A stretch of DNA of 64,000 nt from Hypomyces perniciosus (Eukaryota; Ascomycota; Sordariomycetes; Hypocreales; Hypocreaceae), in the NCBI GenBank assembly GCA_008477525.1, contig SPDT01000010.1, forward strand, positions 434,001 to 498,000. The letters are read 5' to 3'. The translations under genes were made by a program, and so were the position numbers. The notes under the pieces were generated by a model. It worked only from the letters and a program-made list of their open reading frames with translations. It ran no database searches and was not told where the DNA came from. Shown piece by piece: positions 46,424-58,065 of this stretch. How positions within the stretch are numbered: the stretch's first letter is position 1; every line of letters starts with the position of its first letter.

Positions 46424-47194
46424 TCATGATGTCTGCTTCGCTGCAGTTGCAGAGGAAATCACCGCATTCGTCTCCTGTAAAAGATTCCGTACTCTCTCGA
46501 TGCGCTCCATCGCCAACTCCAGCCTGTCCAACCGCCTCTTCTTCTCCTCGTCCCGCTTTTCCAGCTCACCCACACGCTGCTCCAGCTTCGCCCTCGCGCG
46601 CCGCTCATCTGCCACCATCTCATTCGCCTGCTCAAACAGCGCCGCGCTCAACTCCTCCATCTCTTTACTCGTAGCACTAAGCCTCCCCTCTGCCGCCTTC
46701 CGCAGTGTTTGTTCGCGCGTCAGCGCCTCGAGCAAGTCCTCCGTTGACGGGGTTGATGTAGTTGTGGGAGGCTGCGCCGCAGCAGGAGGTGTGGCCGACT
46801 TGCGCGGGTACACCAGGGCAGAGAGACGAGTAGCGCCACTTTGGAAGAACGATGCGCGCGTGGGACTTTGCGTCGCTGCCGTTAAGGGATCTGGATGGGA
46901 GGAGGAGGAGGAGGAGGAGGAGGAAGAGGAGGAGATTTGTGTGCGCAGTTTGGAGAGTTCGGCTTCGTATTCGGTCCAGCGGTCGATAGCGGCGGTGGCT
47001 TTTTGGTTGAGGAGGCAGACTTGGGTTTCAAGCTCAGCGATGCGCGCTTGGGCTTCAAGGAGTTGTGTCGAGGGAGGCTCGTTCTCGAGGGGGGAGATGG
47101 TGAAGCCGCAGCTGGGACAACATGAAGGGGTGCGGTCGGTGATTAGGGCTGTGGTTGTCGCAGCTGCTGTTGCGACCATGGTGGACGACATCAT
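46424..47194 (-). CDS. Sec2-domain coiled-coil protein, putative Rab GEF
   Basis: Single exon, 256 aa. The C-terminal coiled coil carries the Sec2 GEF-domain pattern: KEMEELSAALFEQANEMVAD then ERRARAKLEQRVGELEKRD. This corresponds to the segment by which Sec2/Rabin8 opens the nucleotide site of Sec4/Rab8. A second coiled coil lies at about residues 43-85 (LLEAQARIAELETQVCLLNQ). The N-terminus has a CCPSCGF cysteine motif at about 24-30, which could be half of a metal site. A run of 12 serines (about residues 88-99) is encoded by a GGA/GAG microsatellite. The protein is much shorter than full-length Sec2 and lacks its C-terminal regulatory region. It may therefore be a second, short Sec2-like factor rather than the main exocytic GEF. 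Function is inferred from one motif. Confidence 0.75.
   Translation of the reverse strand: MMSSTMVATAAATTTALITDRTPSCCPSCGFTISPLENEPPSTQLLEAQARIAELETQVCLLNQKATAAIDRWTEYEAELSKLRTQISSSSSSSSSSSSHPDPLTAATQSPTRASFFQSGATRLSALVYPRKSATPPAAAQPPTTTSTPSTEDLLEALTREQTLRKAAEGRLSATSKEMEELSAALFEQANEMVADERRARAKLEQRVGELEKRDEEKKRRLDRLELAMERIERVRNLLQETNAVISSATAAKQTS
46897..46937. repeat. GGA microsatellite coding for poly-serine
   Basis: The plus strand is a (GGA)n tract interrupted by GAAGAG. On the minus strand it is read in frame as TCC/TCT serine codons inside the Sec2-domain gene. Copy-number change keeps the frame. Confidence 0.85.
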
Positions 47195-48134
47195 AAGTTA
47201 TGGCTATAGGGGAGAGCTTCTCAGAGTATCGCAGGACGAAAAGTTGAAGGTTGTAAAGAAAGCCGAGGCGCTGGCGGGGCGACAGGATGATGATGGCATG
47301 TGTGAGAGTGTTTGTGGAGCGTGACAGGGGAATGCAGGTGGTTCAGGTAAGTACGGAGTACGGAAGCTGCTAATGTTACCCGCCCCGGACAGCCCACTTA
47401 AACCCGGTAGTACCTATTTTTACCAGAGAATTATTCGTACTCGTACTCCGTACATGATAGTTATATGGAACAGCAACAGGATCTACATAAATTGATATAT
47501 TCAAATGTGTATTAATAATTGCTGTATTGCTGATTATGTGCTTTCGTAAATCGAAGATGGTGGGCAAAAGCGAGAGGGATATCAGGTAACCAACCTACGC
47601 CTAAATGTTTGGAGCATCAAGACAATCAGTAGACATTTCGGCACTTTTGGTAATAACTCTTGAGGATTTACACCTCAAGCATCTTCGTCTCACGCAGATC
47701 TATTGATGGGTATCTAGAGCTTGCAATAGATGCAGTATTAATACTAATACAGACATGCAACGATCAAAAGTAGCCGTTGAAATTACCTGCCTTTCGGACA
47801 GGCTTTATGTATCCCCCATGGTGAACAACCTCATAGCCTCTAACCAGGGGTAGGAAATAACATCCAATATGCCCAATTGAGCAAATGTGATGAAATAGTG
47901 GATATTCCCCCATATCATCACCGCCACTAGTCCTGTTCGAGGTGGAACAGATGCCAAATCCTGAAAAACATGGCCTGATTCCTGGGCATCTAGCCATGGC
48001 CTTGGAGATAGTTGCTGGGATAACATTCATGCCACCGGATGCACACTTGGCTGTTGGCTGTACAGTGCAGTCAGATGTAATTGTGCGCCTGGCCGAATGG
48101 CGTTTGCAACATGTTAAATCCGGGGGCAGGAGCC
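47195..48134. other. Intergenic, CSL4 to Sec2-domain gene
   Basis: These 940 bases lie between two minus-strand genes. Exact words GTACGGAGTAC (47351-47361) and GTACTCCGTAC (47443-47453) lie 160-260 bp upstream of the Sec2-domain start, a position fitting its promoter. No gene was recognised. Confidence 0.5.
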
Positions 48135-48823
48135 TCAGCTTGGTTTGGCAACCTTTCTCAGCTCGCTCGCGCCAGTCTCGGGGTCCTTGAACTCTTTCCA
48201 GCTGATCGGCACCATGTCGTTGCCAGCATCACTTGTCGCCATGATGACGCCCAATTCGTTCGAAGCGGTGGAGAGATAGTAATTGGCCTGGTCACCTAGG
48301 GAAATCTACCATATTTGAAATTAGTTTCCACTTTGCGAAATATGTCATCTCGAAAGGTTCCTCTTACCACCTGCGCGCGAACGACATCGCCCGGCTTGAA
48401 TGACTCATGGATCTTGACCTTGTCCTTCTCCGTGGCTCTCACATCCTGTACCCGTATCACGCCCTGCCACTCCGTCTGCAGGACCGTGTCGCCGACTTGC
48501 TGGATCACCACAATAGCCTGCTTCGGCATCAAACGCACCACCCGGGCCAATACAATATTGTTGACATCCGGAAGGACCTCGCGCTTGCGGCCGTGCCTGG
48601 CAACGGAAATTGTGGCCAGCTCGTCGGCTGTAGGGGCAGTGATCTTGTTCAATCGCTTGACCGGACCTGGTGCTTTGGCCGGAGCTGTAACAGTGACATT
48701 GCCCATCAATGATGAGACAACATTGCCCTCGTAGATGTGTGTGCCTGGGCCGGCCGCATATTTCGATATGGGGCCCAGGACCTTGCCCGGTATAGCGAGG
48801 GTCGGGACGTTATCGACAGCCAT
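48135..48823 (-). CDS. CSL4: Exosome cap subunit Csl4
   Basis: Two exons, 48823-48368 and 48305-48135 (intron 62 nt), 208 aa. Csl4 is one of three S1/KH cap proteins of the RNA exosome, which degrades and trims RNA 3'-5' in nucleus and cytoplasm. Visible features are the N-terminal cap domain ([34 protein letters not shown]), an S1 RNA-binding domain ([20 protein letters not shown], then [20 protein letters not shown]), and the typical C-terminal zinc-ribbon region in reduced form ([20 protein letters not shown] and [14 protein letters not shown]). The acceptor TAG at 48308-48306 is needed to give the AQV-ISLGD join. An in-frame ATG at 48910 adds 29 residues without family similarity, so the start at 48823 (MAVDNVPTL) is preferred. 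Confidence 0.94.
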
Positions 48824-50313
48824 TGGAGAGTCGATTGAAGCTTGATGTCGTGCTTGACGTTTTTCTTTTGTCTCACCAAAAAGGCTTCTTTTGGAAAGGT
48901 CATGGAACAATCTTGCTTCCGTGACTGGTCACGTGAATGAATTGGTGGGACAGAGGCCGTGATCCGAGTCCGGCGCCGAAGCGGCGGGCACGCAAAATGA
49001 AGTGGAGATCCAAATCATCCCATTGGACATCGGAAGGACGGCAACTAAATGTGCGATACCTATTGATAGGAGGAAGAATCGTATTCTCGTTTTCAGGGCA
49101 CCTTCCGGAAGACGGGGGTTTAGAGCCTGATTTGTACGGAGTGATCCGGACCATTATGTACTCCGTAGGGCAAGTTGATATACGAATACTACGTAGTATT
49201 ATTAGGTATTCGGTAATATCTGCTTCGTATCGCTTTCCCAAACAGCAATGCTTACTCTAAAACCCGGAATGCAGTTTTGTGCTGTCGGTCGGGATTCCGA
49301 ATTCCGTTGCCGATTCTTAGCTCAATATGGGTCTTCCCATTGAGCTTACAAACGGTTGACAATCCATTCATTCTCAGCTGCTTTCGCTGTATGTTGGTAA
49401 TCAAACCCTGCTAGGCTATACGCTATCACATTGTACTAGAAACGGGTACGGAATCCGGGTGTGGGTATGAAGAGGTGCGGAACCCACAATTCAGCCTTTG
49501 TTGAGATACATAGTACACAACATTCACTCCGTACTCGTACGGAATCCAAGAGTCATCTGTCGTCCCGGCCCGCTATACGGATGAGATGCCTATACATACA
49601 AGTAGATTGTTGCATGTGTTGTCGTTCTTTTGTGTTGTCCCTATATGACTATTGCAAGTTCATAAAGCTCCAAATTGCCCACCAGCAGTTGACTTACAAT
49701 GACAACGAATGCATGGACAACAGCGCTGACAACCTTATCAGTCCTATGGGTTAAATACTAAAATACTGACCCGTTTGCTTCGTATTAATTTCTCTTCGAA
49801 TAGTCGCCCCCCACAGTTTCAATGGCGCCACCTCCACCATGGGTGTCTGGTCTACGAAGTCATCGGTTCTTAATGCCTCCGACCTCCTTGCCTGTTCTTG
49901 CTAGTATGCGTGACACCCCTGTTCCATGCTCTACGAGTAATGGAGTTCGGACTTAATGGCTCGAAATGTCCATTCTCTCGGTCTCGCCAAGGGGTGCTCC
50001 CCATGCATGCATGACCTCCAAACGGGAATCAACGGCTAGTTTCCTATCCACTTTGTTTTGTAATGTTTGCTCCGCTCGATTTAAACGATGCCATCCCCGG
50101 TACCTGGTAACTCTGTTGACTCGCCTCTTTCCTGTTTACTATAGTCTCTTCATTCATTCTTTCTAAATAACCCGTGCCTTGGCGATACATCTTCTGGGCC
50201 TAGCTCCGTCCAGACTCGACGACTCCACATCCGAATACTCGTATCGACCCGTTGACGCTAGCTGAACCCTTGGATGAGATCGCTATTAGTGGCGCGATAT
50301 ACTATGCCCAGCA
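48824..50313. promoter_or_regulatory. Divergent spacer, CSL4 / ABC transporter
   Basis: These 1.49 kb contain a perfect 16-bp palindrome at 49185-49200 and near copies of the GTAC-type word at 49136, 49158-49168 and about 49527. A C/T-rich segment at about 50100-50250 precedes the transporter start. No coding sequence was recognised. Confidence 0.5.
49185..49200. repeat. Perfect 16-bp palindrome
   Basis: AATACTACGTAGTATT is its own reverse complement. It lies in the spacer between CSL4 and the ABC transporter gene, 17 bases after a GTACTCCGTAG word (49158-49168). Confidence 0.95.
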
Positions 50314-53300
50314 ATGGCAATGGCAGATTCCGGTGTTGAGAAAGCTTTAAAAACTTCCGAGGCCAATATTCAACCCACACCCGAGAGCCATAGTGATAGT
50401 GAGGAGAGGGGCGATGGAATAGAGAAAATCGAACCCAAAGACGATGGAAGTGAAAAGGACCCTTCGAGTTCAAGATTAAGAGCGACCAAGAGCCATGTCA
50501 CCGATGTTAGTGTGGCGACAACGCCTGTGGTCAAACAGAAGTTGAAGCCATGGTACAAGAAGGTGAATCCCCTGCGCTGGGGCAGCATCCCACCAATTCC
50601 CAAGGAACGCACGGTATGCAAGGAGTACCAGGCTGGCTTCTTTAGCAAGCTGGTCTTTCATTGGATGACGCCTCTTATGACGGTAAGTTGAGCTTGTATA
50701 TATGGCCCTTGAAACGCTCCACCACGAGTAGTGCACTAACACGACGTTTGCAGACCGGATACAAACGGCAACTGGATAATCAAGACATCTGGCTCGTCAA
50801 CCCAGACCGAGCTTCTGAACCACTTACACGCAAGGTCAAGGATGCCTTTCAGAGACGAATCGAGAAGGGAGAAAAGCATCCTCTCCTCTGGGCCTTGCAT
50901 GAGAGCTTCTTCTTTGAGTTCTGGCTTGGCGGCTTTTGCTCCTTCTTTGGATCAGTCATGCAAGTCTTATCCCCCTTCCTCCTCCGGTACTTGATCCAGT
51001 TTGCAACCGACGCCTATTTCGCCAACATTTCTGACGGGGTGCCTCCCAATATTGGCCGCGGTATCGGCTTGGTCCTCGGCGTCACCATCATGCAAGTTTT
51101 GCAGAGCCTCTGCACGAGCCACTTCATCTATCGAGGTATGATGATAGGAGGCCAGAGCCGTGGTGTCTTGATTGGGCTTATCTACGAAAAGTCCATGGTG
51201 ATATCTGGGCGTGCTAAAGCTGGCACCGCCAAAGAGACCATGATGCCGGAGACGAACGAGCAGGACGAGAAAGGCAAAGGCAAGGAGAAGGAAAATAACA
51301 AGAATAATGAGAAAAAAGGCAACAGGGGCAAGCCCGACGATCAGGGCGCCGGCTGGGGTAACGGCCGTATTACCAACTTGATGAGCGTCGACACATACCG
51401 TATTGACCAGTGCTCTGCCCTTTTTCACTTGATTTGGGCTTCTCCCGTCGCCTGTATCATCACTCTCATCCTCTTGCTCATCAACTTGACGTACAGTGCC
51501 CTGGCTGGCTTTGGATTCCTCATTGTTGGAGTTCCTTTGTTGACAAGAGCCGTCCAAAGCCTCTTCCGTCGGCGAAGAGAGATCAACAAAATCACCGACA
51601 AGCGTGTCTCGCTCACTCAGGAGATCCTTCAATCTGTCCGTTTTGTCAAATATTTTGGTTGGGAGAAGGCCTTCATCAACCGCCTCGGAGAGATTCGTTC
51701 CAAGGAGATTTACTCCATTCAGATCTTGCTGGCTATCCGCAACGCTGTCAATGCTGTAAGCATGTCGATGCCCATCTTTGCATCCATGCTGGCATTCATC
51801 ACCTACTCTCTTACAAACCACGACCTGGCTCCTGCTGAAATTTTCTCATCTCTTGCCTTGTTTAACAGTCTCAGAATTCCCCTCAATCTCTTGCCTCTTG
51901 TCCTCGGTCAGACAATCGACGCTTGGTCGTCCATGCAGCGTATCGAGAAATTTCTCCTTGAAGAGGAACAGGAGGAGGATGCCATTCACAAGCCTGAGGG
52001 AGAACATGCCATTGAACTGCTCAATGCCTCCTTCACATGGGAGAAAACACCAAATCAAGATTCTGACAAGAGTGCCGGCGCCACGAAGGACAAGAAGAGT
52101 GCCAACAAGGTAGATAAGCCACAAGAAGCCTCTCGGCCCGCTTCTTCTGGGGAAGACACTGATACTCTTGTGGAAGAGCGAGAACCCTTTAAGCTGCAAG
52201 ACCTCAACCTCCAAGCTGGACGAAATGAGCTGATTGCCGTTATTGGTACTGTTGGTAGCGGCAAGAGCTCGCTGCTCGCTGCCCTTGCGGGTGACATGCG
52301 GAAGACAAGTGGAGATGTCGTCTTTGGTGCCTCTAGAGCGTTCTGCCCTCAGTATGCTTGGATTCAGAACACTTCGTTGCAGGATAACATCATTTTTGGC
52401 AAAGATATGGATAAGGATTGGTACAAGGAGGTTATTCGAGCGTGAGTTGCATCCCTCTACGCTTTCAGATCTCATGAGACTAACTAGTCATTCAACAGAT
52501 GTGCTCTTCAGCCTGATCTTGACATGCTACCCAATGGTGATCAGACCGAAATCGGCGAACGAGGTATCACGATTTCCGGAGGTCAGAAACAGCGCCTGAA
52601 CATTGCACGAGCGATCTATTTCGATGCCGACATTGTTCTCATGGACGACCCCCTGAGTGCTGTTGATGCCCATGTTGGCCGCCACATTTTCGACAACGCT
52701 ATTCTGAGCCTTCTCAAGGACAAGTGCCGTATCCTCGCTACTCACCAGCTTTGGGTTCTCAGCCGTTGCGACAGAATCGTCTGGATGGAGGCTGGAAAAA
52801 TTCAAGCGGTTGACACTTTTGAGAATCTCATGCGCGATCACAAAGGCTTCCAGGCTATGATGGAAACCACTGCCATTGAGGAGAAGTTGGAAGATGAAGG
52901 CGGCGATGCCAAGATGACGCAGTTGACGCTGACCGAGACTGCTGAGGCGCGCAAAAATAAGAAAAACAAGAAGGGTGCTGCTCTCATGCAACAAGAGGAG
53001 AAGGCCGAGGACAGCGTGCCATGGTCTGTATACGGGGCATACATTCGTGCGTCGGGCACAATGCTCAACGCTCCGATCCTCCTATTCCTCCTAATCCTTT
53101 CTCAAGGTGCCAATATCATGACCAGCCTGTGGCTCTCCTACTGGACTTCGAACAAGTACAACCTATCAACGGGCCAGTACATTGGCATCTACGCAGGTCT
53201 CGGTGCCTTCCAGGCTTTCCTCTTGTTTCTTTTCTCCGTGGTACTCTCCATCCTGGGTACAAACTCTAGCAAGGTTATGCTCCGCGAGGCTGTCTTCCGC

Positions 53301-54818
53301 GTCCTGCGGGCACCTATGTCGTTCTTTGACACTACACCCTTAGGACGTATCACCAACCGCTTCTCGCGAGATGTCGACGTTATGGACAACAATCTCACAG
53401 ACGCCATCCGGATGTACTTCTTCACTATAGCGATGGTCACTGCCGTCTTTGCACTCATCATCGCCTATTTCCACTACTTTGCCATTGCTCTCGGGCCTTT
53501 GTATATCCTCTTTATCCTGGCTGCGGCGTACTACAGAGCGTCGGCCCGAGAGGTGAAACGATATGAATCCGTTCTGCGATCCAACGTCTTTGCCAAGTTC
53601 GGAGAGGGTCTTACTGGTGTTGCGTCTATCCGCGCATACGGACTGAAAGACCAATTCGTCAAGGACCTCCGTGACTCCATTGATGATATGAACAGCGCTT
53701 ACTACCTTACCTTTTCTAACCAGCGGTGGTTGTCCGTCCGGCTTGATTTGATAGGAACCTTTCTTGTCTTTGTGGTCGGAATCCTGGTTGTTACATCACG
53801 TTTTAGCGTTGATCCTTCCATTGGTGGTCTGGTCTTGAGTTATATCCTCTCTATTGTCCAGATGCTCCAATTCTCTATCCGGCAATTGGCAGAAGTCGAG
53901 AACGGCATGAACGCTGTCGAGCGTCTCCGCTACTACGGCAGCGAGCTGGAAGAAGAAGCACCGCTGCACACTGTTGAAGTCCGGAAGTCTTGGCCCGAGA
54001 AGGGAGAGATCGTCTTCGACAATGTCGAAATGCGCTACCGGCCGAATCTCCCTCTTGTTCTGCAAGGCCTGTCGATACACGTCAGGGGCGGAGAACGTAT
54101 CGGCATCGTCGGTCGCACCGGCGCGGGCAAGAGTTCCATCATGAGCACTCTGTTCCGGCTTGTCGAGATCTCAGGGGGGTCCATCTCCATTGACGGCATT
54201 AACATCTCTATCATCGGTCTCTATGACTTACGCTCCCGCCTCGCGATCATTCCACAAGACCCAACCCTTTTCCATGGCACCGTCCGCAGTAACCTGGACC
54301 CTTTCAACGAACATACCGATCTAGAGCTCTGGTCTGCTCTTCGCCAAGCTGACCTTGTCCCCACAGACGCCAATATCGACGACCGCAGAAATGACTCTTC
54401 ACGCATCCACCTCGACAGCATTGTCGAAGAAGACGGCCTCAACTTCTCCCTCGGCCAGCGCCAACTCATGGCCCTCGCACGTGCCTTGGTCCGCGGCTCG
54501 CAGATCATCGTCTGCGACGAAGCCACCTCCTCCGTAGACATGGAGACAGATGACAAGATCCAAAAGACCATGGCCACGGGCTTCAAGGGCAAGACACTGC
54601 TGTGCATTGCGCACCGTTTGCGGACGATTATCGGCTACGATCGCATCTGCGTCATGGACGCGGGAAAGATCGCCGAGCTTGATACACCTCTCGAGTTGTG
54701 GAAGCAGGGCGGTATTTTCAGGGGCATGTGTGATAGGAGTGGAATTCGCGTGGAGGATATTCAGGGGGCAAGGGAGGAGTTGGAGCAATTAGCTGGACCT
54801 AGCGGGCTTGAGGAATGA
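50314..54818 (+). CDS. Yor1-like ABC transporter (ABCC family)
   Basis: Three exons, 50314-50682, 50754-52441 and 52499-54818 (introns 71 and 57 nt), 1458 aa, close to yeast Yor1. Layout is a cytosolic N-terminus, TMD1-NBD1-TMD2-NBD2, with no extra TMD0. Yor1 pumps oligomycin and other organic anions, and flips phospholipids at the plasma membrane. NBD1: Walker A GTVGSGKSS (about 621-629), signature ISGGQKQR (711), Walker B IVLMDDPLSAVD (731), with Asp in place of the catalytic Glu. NBD2: Walker A GRTGAGKSS (about 1224), signature FSLGQRQL (1335), Walker B IIVCDEATSSVD with Glu1360. This asymmetry, one degenerate and one active ATP site, is normal for ABCC proteins. An unusual low-complexity, Lys/Glu/Asn-rich cytoplasmic loop (EKGKGKEKENNKNNEKKGN) sits in TMD1 near residue 300. 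Substrate unknown. Confidence 0.94.
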
Positions 54819-55552
54819 TACCCAAATCCCCTTTCTTGAAGGAAGGGTTACTTACCCCTTTCCCCTAAACGGAAAAGTTTTGAATAATTCGTTTATTTTA
54901 TTTGACTGAGATTCTCGAAATGAGGGGATCTGGAGGTCTTGAGGTCAATGTTGTTCTGGAGCATGTCAAGCAACATGGGAGATGCCCGGGATGAAAGGAT
55001 TTATGACATATGGGAACGCGCAAGCGGTATTGATACAGAACAATTAGGCATAGCAGTTAATATGCACAAAAAATATACAAATGCCATTGCAGAGAGTCTT
55101 TCAGAGCATCACTTACAACGCTGGGTTCTAGGGCACGGACAGTGCCATTCATCTCGACACTCGACTGGAAAACATAGCTTTACTAACTGGAGTAGTATTA
55201 AGACCAGCACGAACGATGAATGATTCATAACCGTAGTCAATATATACTTTGTAAACCGACATCCAACCCACAACACCCTCCTCTGTCTAGTTAAAGTTCT
55301 CCTGTTTCCAATCGTGCAAAAAGAACAAAAACAGCCCCATTGGTCTCAGCCTCCTAGCCTCGAATACAACTCCGGTTGAATCTTCAGCCAAGTGGGAGCT
55401 AGGCCACCTATCCAACATTAATTACAAAAGACGATGCTATACTGCTCCTGTCCTCAACTCTCCTCCCAAAAGGTCCAGTCCTTGACGCCGTAATCCCCTA
55501 AAATAAGTCCGATGTGAAAGTTTTGTTGTGTTTATTAAATTGTGGGTCCGAC
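54819..55552. other. Intergenic, convergent 3' ends
   Basis: These 734 bases lie between the ABC transporter stop and the Csi2-like stop. The first 100 bases are A/T-rich 3' UTR-like sequence. Nothing else was recognised. Confidence 0.5.
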
Positions 55553-56578
55553 TTAAAATCGGCCAAGCGGGCTACCGTTACCCCCGAGGTTTGACGAGTG
55601 CCTGGTAGGTCCAGAGCTAGGAGGCATTTGTTGCGGAGGGAAGCTTCCGGGCTCGTCGGCGAGGAGATCCTCAAGATATGCACTAGGGGCTCGCTGGCCA
55701 GGTTGGTGGACGTTCAGGTTCACGGAGCTGGTGCTCATATCTCGTCGGGGAGAGAAGTAAGGTGAATCAGGGGGCGAGGGATTCAGCGTGTTCCTAGACG
55801 TATTGCCCTGCCCCACTGCTGATTCCGGTCGTAGGTTTGTCAGACTGATAGAGTGACCATGCTGCCCACTAGGAGAGCTAGTTCCCGCTGCATAAAATCC
55901 GGAAGGCAGAAAAGTTGAGCCACGAACGCCAGGATTGGTATTGGATCCAGCGGCTGTTGGCGAAAAGAAGAGGTTGGATTGGCTGGGGGTTGATGACGGA
56001 ATGCCGGTGCCTCGATTGGTTCGTCGAACGCCACGGCCGGCGGAAGCACCTGCAGGCGAGCTCTGGTCGGTATACTTGTAAAAAGGCGCCGGAGGAGCCG
56101 GGAAAGCAGCTTTGCTGTTGGCGTCATGTTGGGCCAGTGCGGCACGACGAACTGATCGGTGGAGAAGAAGGCTCACGATGGCGCGCCATAAGAGGATTGC
56201 CAGGCCAAATGCGCCTAGAATGGCACCAACAGCAATGAAAACAGTTCCATCAGGCGCACTCGACTGTTGCATGAACGGCGCATTGCGAGTAGGCGGAACA
56301 CTCGGTGCCGGATAGGTGGGAATTGCCGGGTTTCTAGTCAAGGTCGGGAGTCCAGTCGGGCCAGCATCAGGCGGTCCAGACGGGCTGCCGGTAATACTGG
56401 GAGCACCATTCGAAGAGGAAGATGATCTTTGCGAAGGCGTGGAGGAGCTGCTGCTAGAGCTTGAAGGCCTACTGGCCGATGGCGGAGGATTCGCAGGAGG
56501 GTTGTTGTTCTGGGCCAGCACAGGGACGGCCAGGACCGTGATGGCGGCAAGGGTTGAGAGGACGTTGGTAGCCCTCAT
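55553..56578 (-). CDS. Csi2-like single-pass membrane protein
   Basis: Single exon, 341 aa from ATG 56578. The N-terminus is a signal peptide (RATNVLSTLAAITVLAVPVL then Ala-Gln). A Ser/Pro-rich, probably O-glycosylated extracellular segment follows (about 25-100). Then comes the conserved block APSVPPTRNAPFMQQSSAPD with a transmembrane helix (TVFIAVGAILGAFGLAILLW) and a basic stop-transfer segment (RSVRRAALAQHD). A long disordered Ser/Pro/Asn-rich cytoplasmic tail ends the protein. The NAPFMQ-plus-TM block resembles the yeast Csi2/Prm5/YNL058C group, linked to chitin synthesis and cell wall; this is a recalled family resemblance. The frame is open for 159 more codons upstream (to 57055), but that extension has no signal peptide and looks like translated leader. 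Confidence 0.72.
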   Translation of the reverse strand: MRATNVLSTLAAITVLAVPVLAQNNNPPANPPPSASRPSSSSSSSSTPSQRSSSSSNGAPSITGSPSGPPDAGPTGLPTLTRNPAIPTYPAPSVPPTRNAPFMQQSSAPDGTVFIAVGAILGAFGLAILLWRAIVSLLLHRSVRRAALAQHDANSKAAFPAPPAPFYKYTDQSSPAGASAGRGVRRTNRGTGIPSSTPSQSNLFFSPTAAGSNTNPGVRGSTFLPSGFYAAGTSSPSGQHGHSISLTNLRPESAVGQGNTSRNTLNPSPPDSPYFSPRRDMSTSSVNLNVHQPGQRAPSAYLEDLLADEPGSFPPQQMPPSSGPTRHSSNLGGNGSPLGRF

Positions 56579-58065
56579 ATTGATAGAGAAAAGATGTAAT
56601 CGATGTATTAAGAGGATACGTTTGTAGGAGAAGAATGCGATGCGGGCACGATCGAGCGGTCGAGGCGCTGTAGCAGCGTGAAGAATGTTGAGGCAATGGC
56701 CTAAGAAACGATGGATGATGGCAGTGCCGCGCAATCTCTTCGGTAGAGAGACAACAAACACAACCAACAGAACAGCACGACAGGCGATCGGAACGCCAAG
56801 TGGGAGCGAAGCAAACGAACGAAGGACCAAGAAGCGATTACAGATAATGGCGGGAGAAAGAATGTGGGTAGTAATAGAAGATGGACGGCGAGACTCGGCG
56901 GTCCGACAGCAATGAGATGAGTGATGATGGCAGAGACAAGTCCGATTGCACTGGTTCACATTACGTGGGTACGAGTAGTATTTCGACCACCTCCTTTTAG
57001 CCAGGGCAGCGACTACATTTCTCTCACCTCGAGTGGAAAAATTGATTGCCAGCACGCGGCCACTGCACTACGAGTACGACCATGGCGGCGCTAGCGGCCT
57101 GTCCAGGGCCTGTAATAAGCAACAGTTCACTATAAATCGCCTCATGGCTCAGCATGCGCACTATATGAAGTACATGGATGCCATGCCAAGTCACCCGCGC
57201 AGGCTGCTCCTTGTTATGACCTGCAGCAGCCCCAAATTTCCCAGGCGCCGAGAGGTAAAAGTAGTGCGCACAGTGTAATTTTGACGTTATTCGCCGACTA
57301 GTGCTATTTTTAGAGGATTCACGTTGGCGTCATCATCTTCGTACAATGCGCCGTTTCTCGTTTCTGCACCCAACACAAAACTCTCCGAGTACGAGTTGCA
57401 CAGGTGTCACTGAATATGAAAATGAGTTGTGTCTACGAATATTCCTGCGCGCTGGGAATCAGATATCCGAAACCCAGAGCGTGGCAATGTGTTGCATCTG
57501 GCAGGCGCCACATTAAAATGCATTCTCCACGGCTGATCACGCACATTATTCGCGGTCGCACCAGACACTATCCAACAGCATGCATGCCTGAGATCTGAGC
57601 GTTGTCTATGGCGACCTTTGGGTCGAGTCTCCACAACCACTGCTGCAGGCACTGACGACGGATCAATGGGCAAACCCATCTCTGAACAAAGTAGAAAATC
57701 GGGTCATAAACAGGCCTTAAAGATCGTGCACACTTTCATCAATCTCATCGGTATCTGCTCCGTGTAAATAAGACCTCGTCTTATCTCCATATCAAACGAC
57801 GCCACACCATCCACCGCTGTGCGGCTGGTGACAGAGGTGCTCTAGGTACCAGGTACCTCGGGCATCGTAAATCCCATCCACGTGACTCTGACGTTGGCCT
57901 CTCGCTCCACAGCCTCGTCATCCTCAGCTACCCGCAGCCAGCTTCCGTGCAACCTCCGAGCGAGCTTGACCTCAACATCCGACATTTCGAGATATCGGCC
58001 GGCGCACATCTTCCACGCATCGCGACCCTCTACACTTATCCTGACTTCGAAACTCGATCGACAAC
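56579..58065. promoter_or_regulatory. Divergent spacer, Csi2-like / VPS68
   Basis: These 1.49 kb lie between divergent starts. The 450 bases next to the Csi2-like start are open in its frame but lack family features, so they are probably 5' UTR. No other gene was recognised. Confidence 0.5.

Noticed and set aside
46500..47324. 274-codon plus-strand ORF
   Set aside because: It is antisense to the Sec2-domain gene. Its poly-Glu stretch is the reverse reading of the serine microsatellite.
48824..48910. Upstream ATG (48910) for CSL4
   Set aside because: The 29 added residues do not resemble Csl4 N-termini, which begin shortly before the TLAIPG block.
50967..51821. 284-codon minus-strand ORF
   Set aside because: It is antisense to exon 2 of the ABC transporter, whose protein shows clear family motifs.
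56579..57055. In-frame upstream extension of the Csi2-like ORF (159 extra codons)
   Set aside because: The extension has no family similarity and would bury the clear signal peptide that starts at 56578. It is more likely an open 5' leader.
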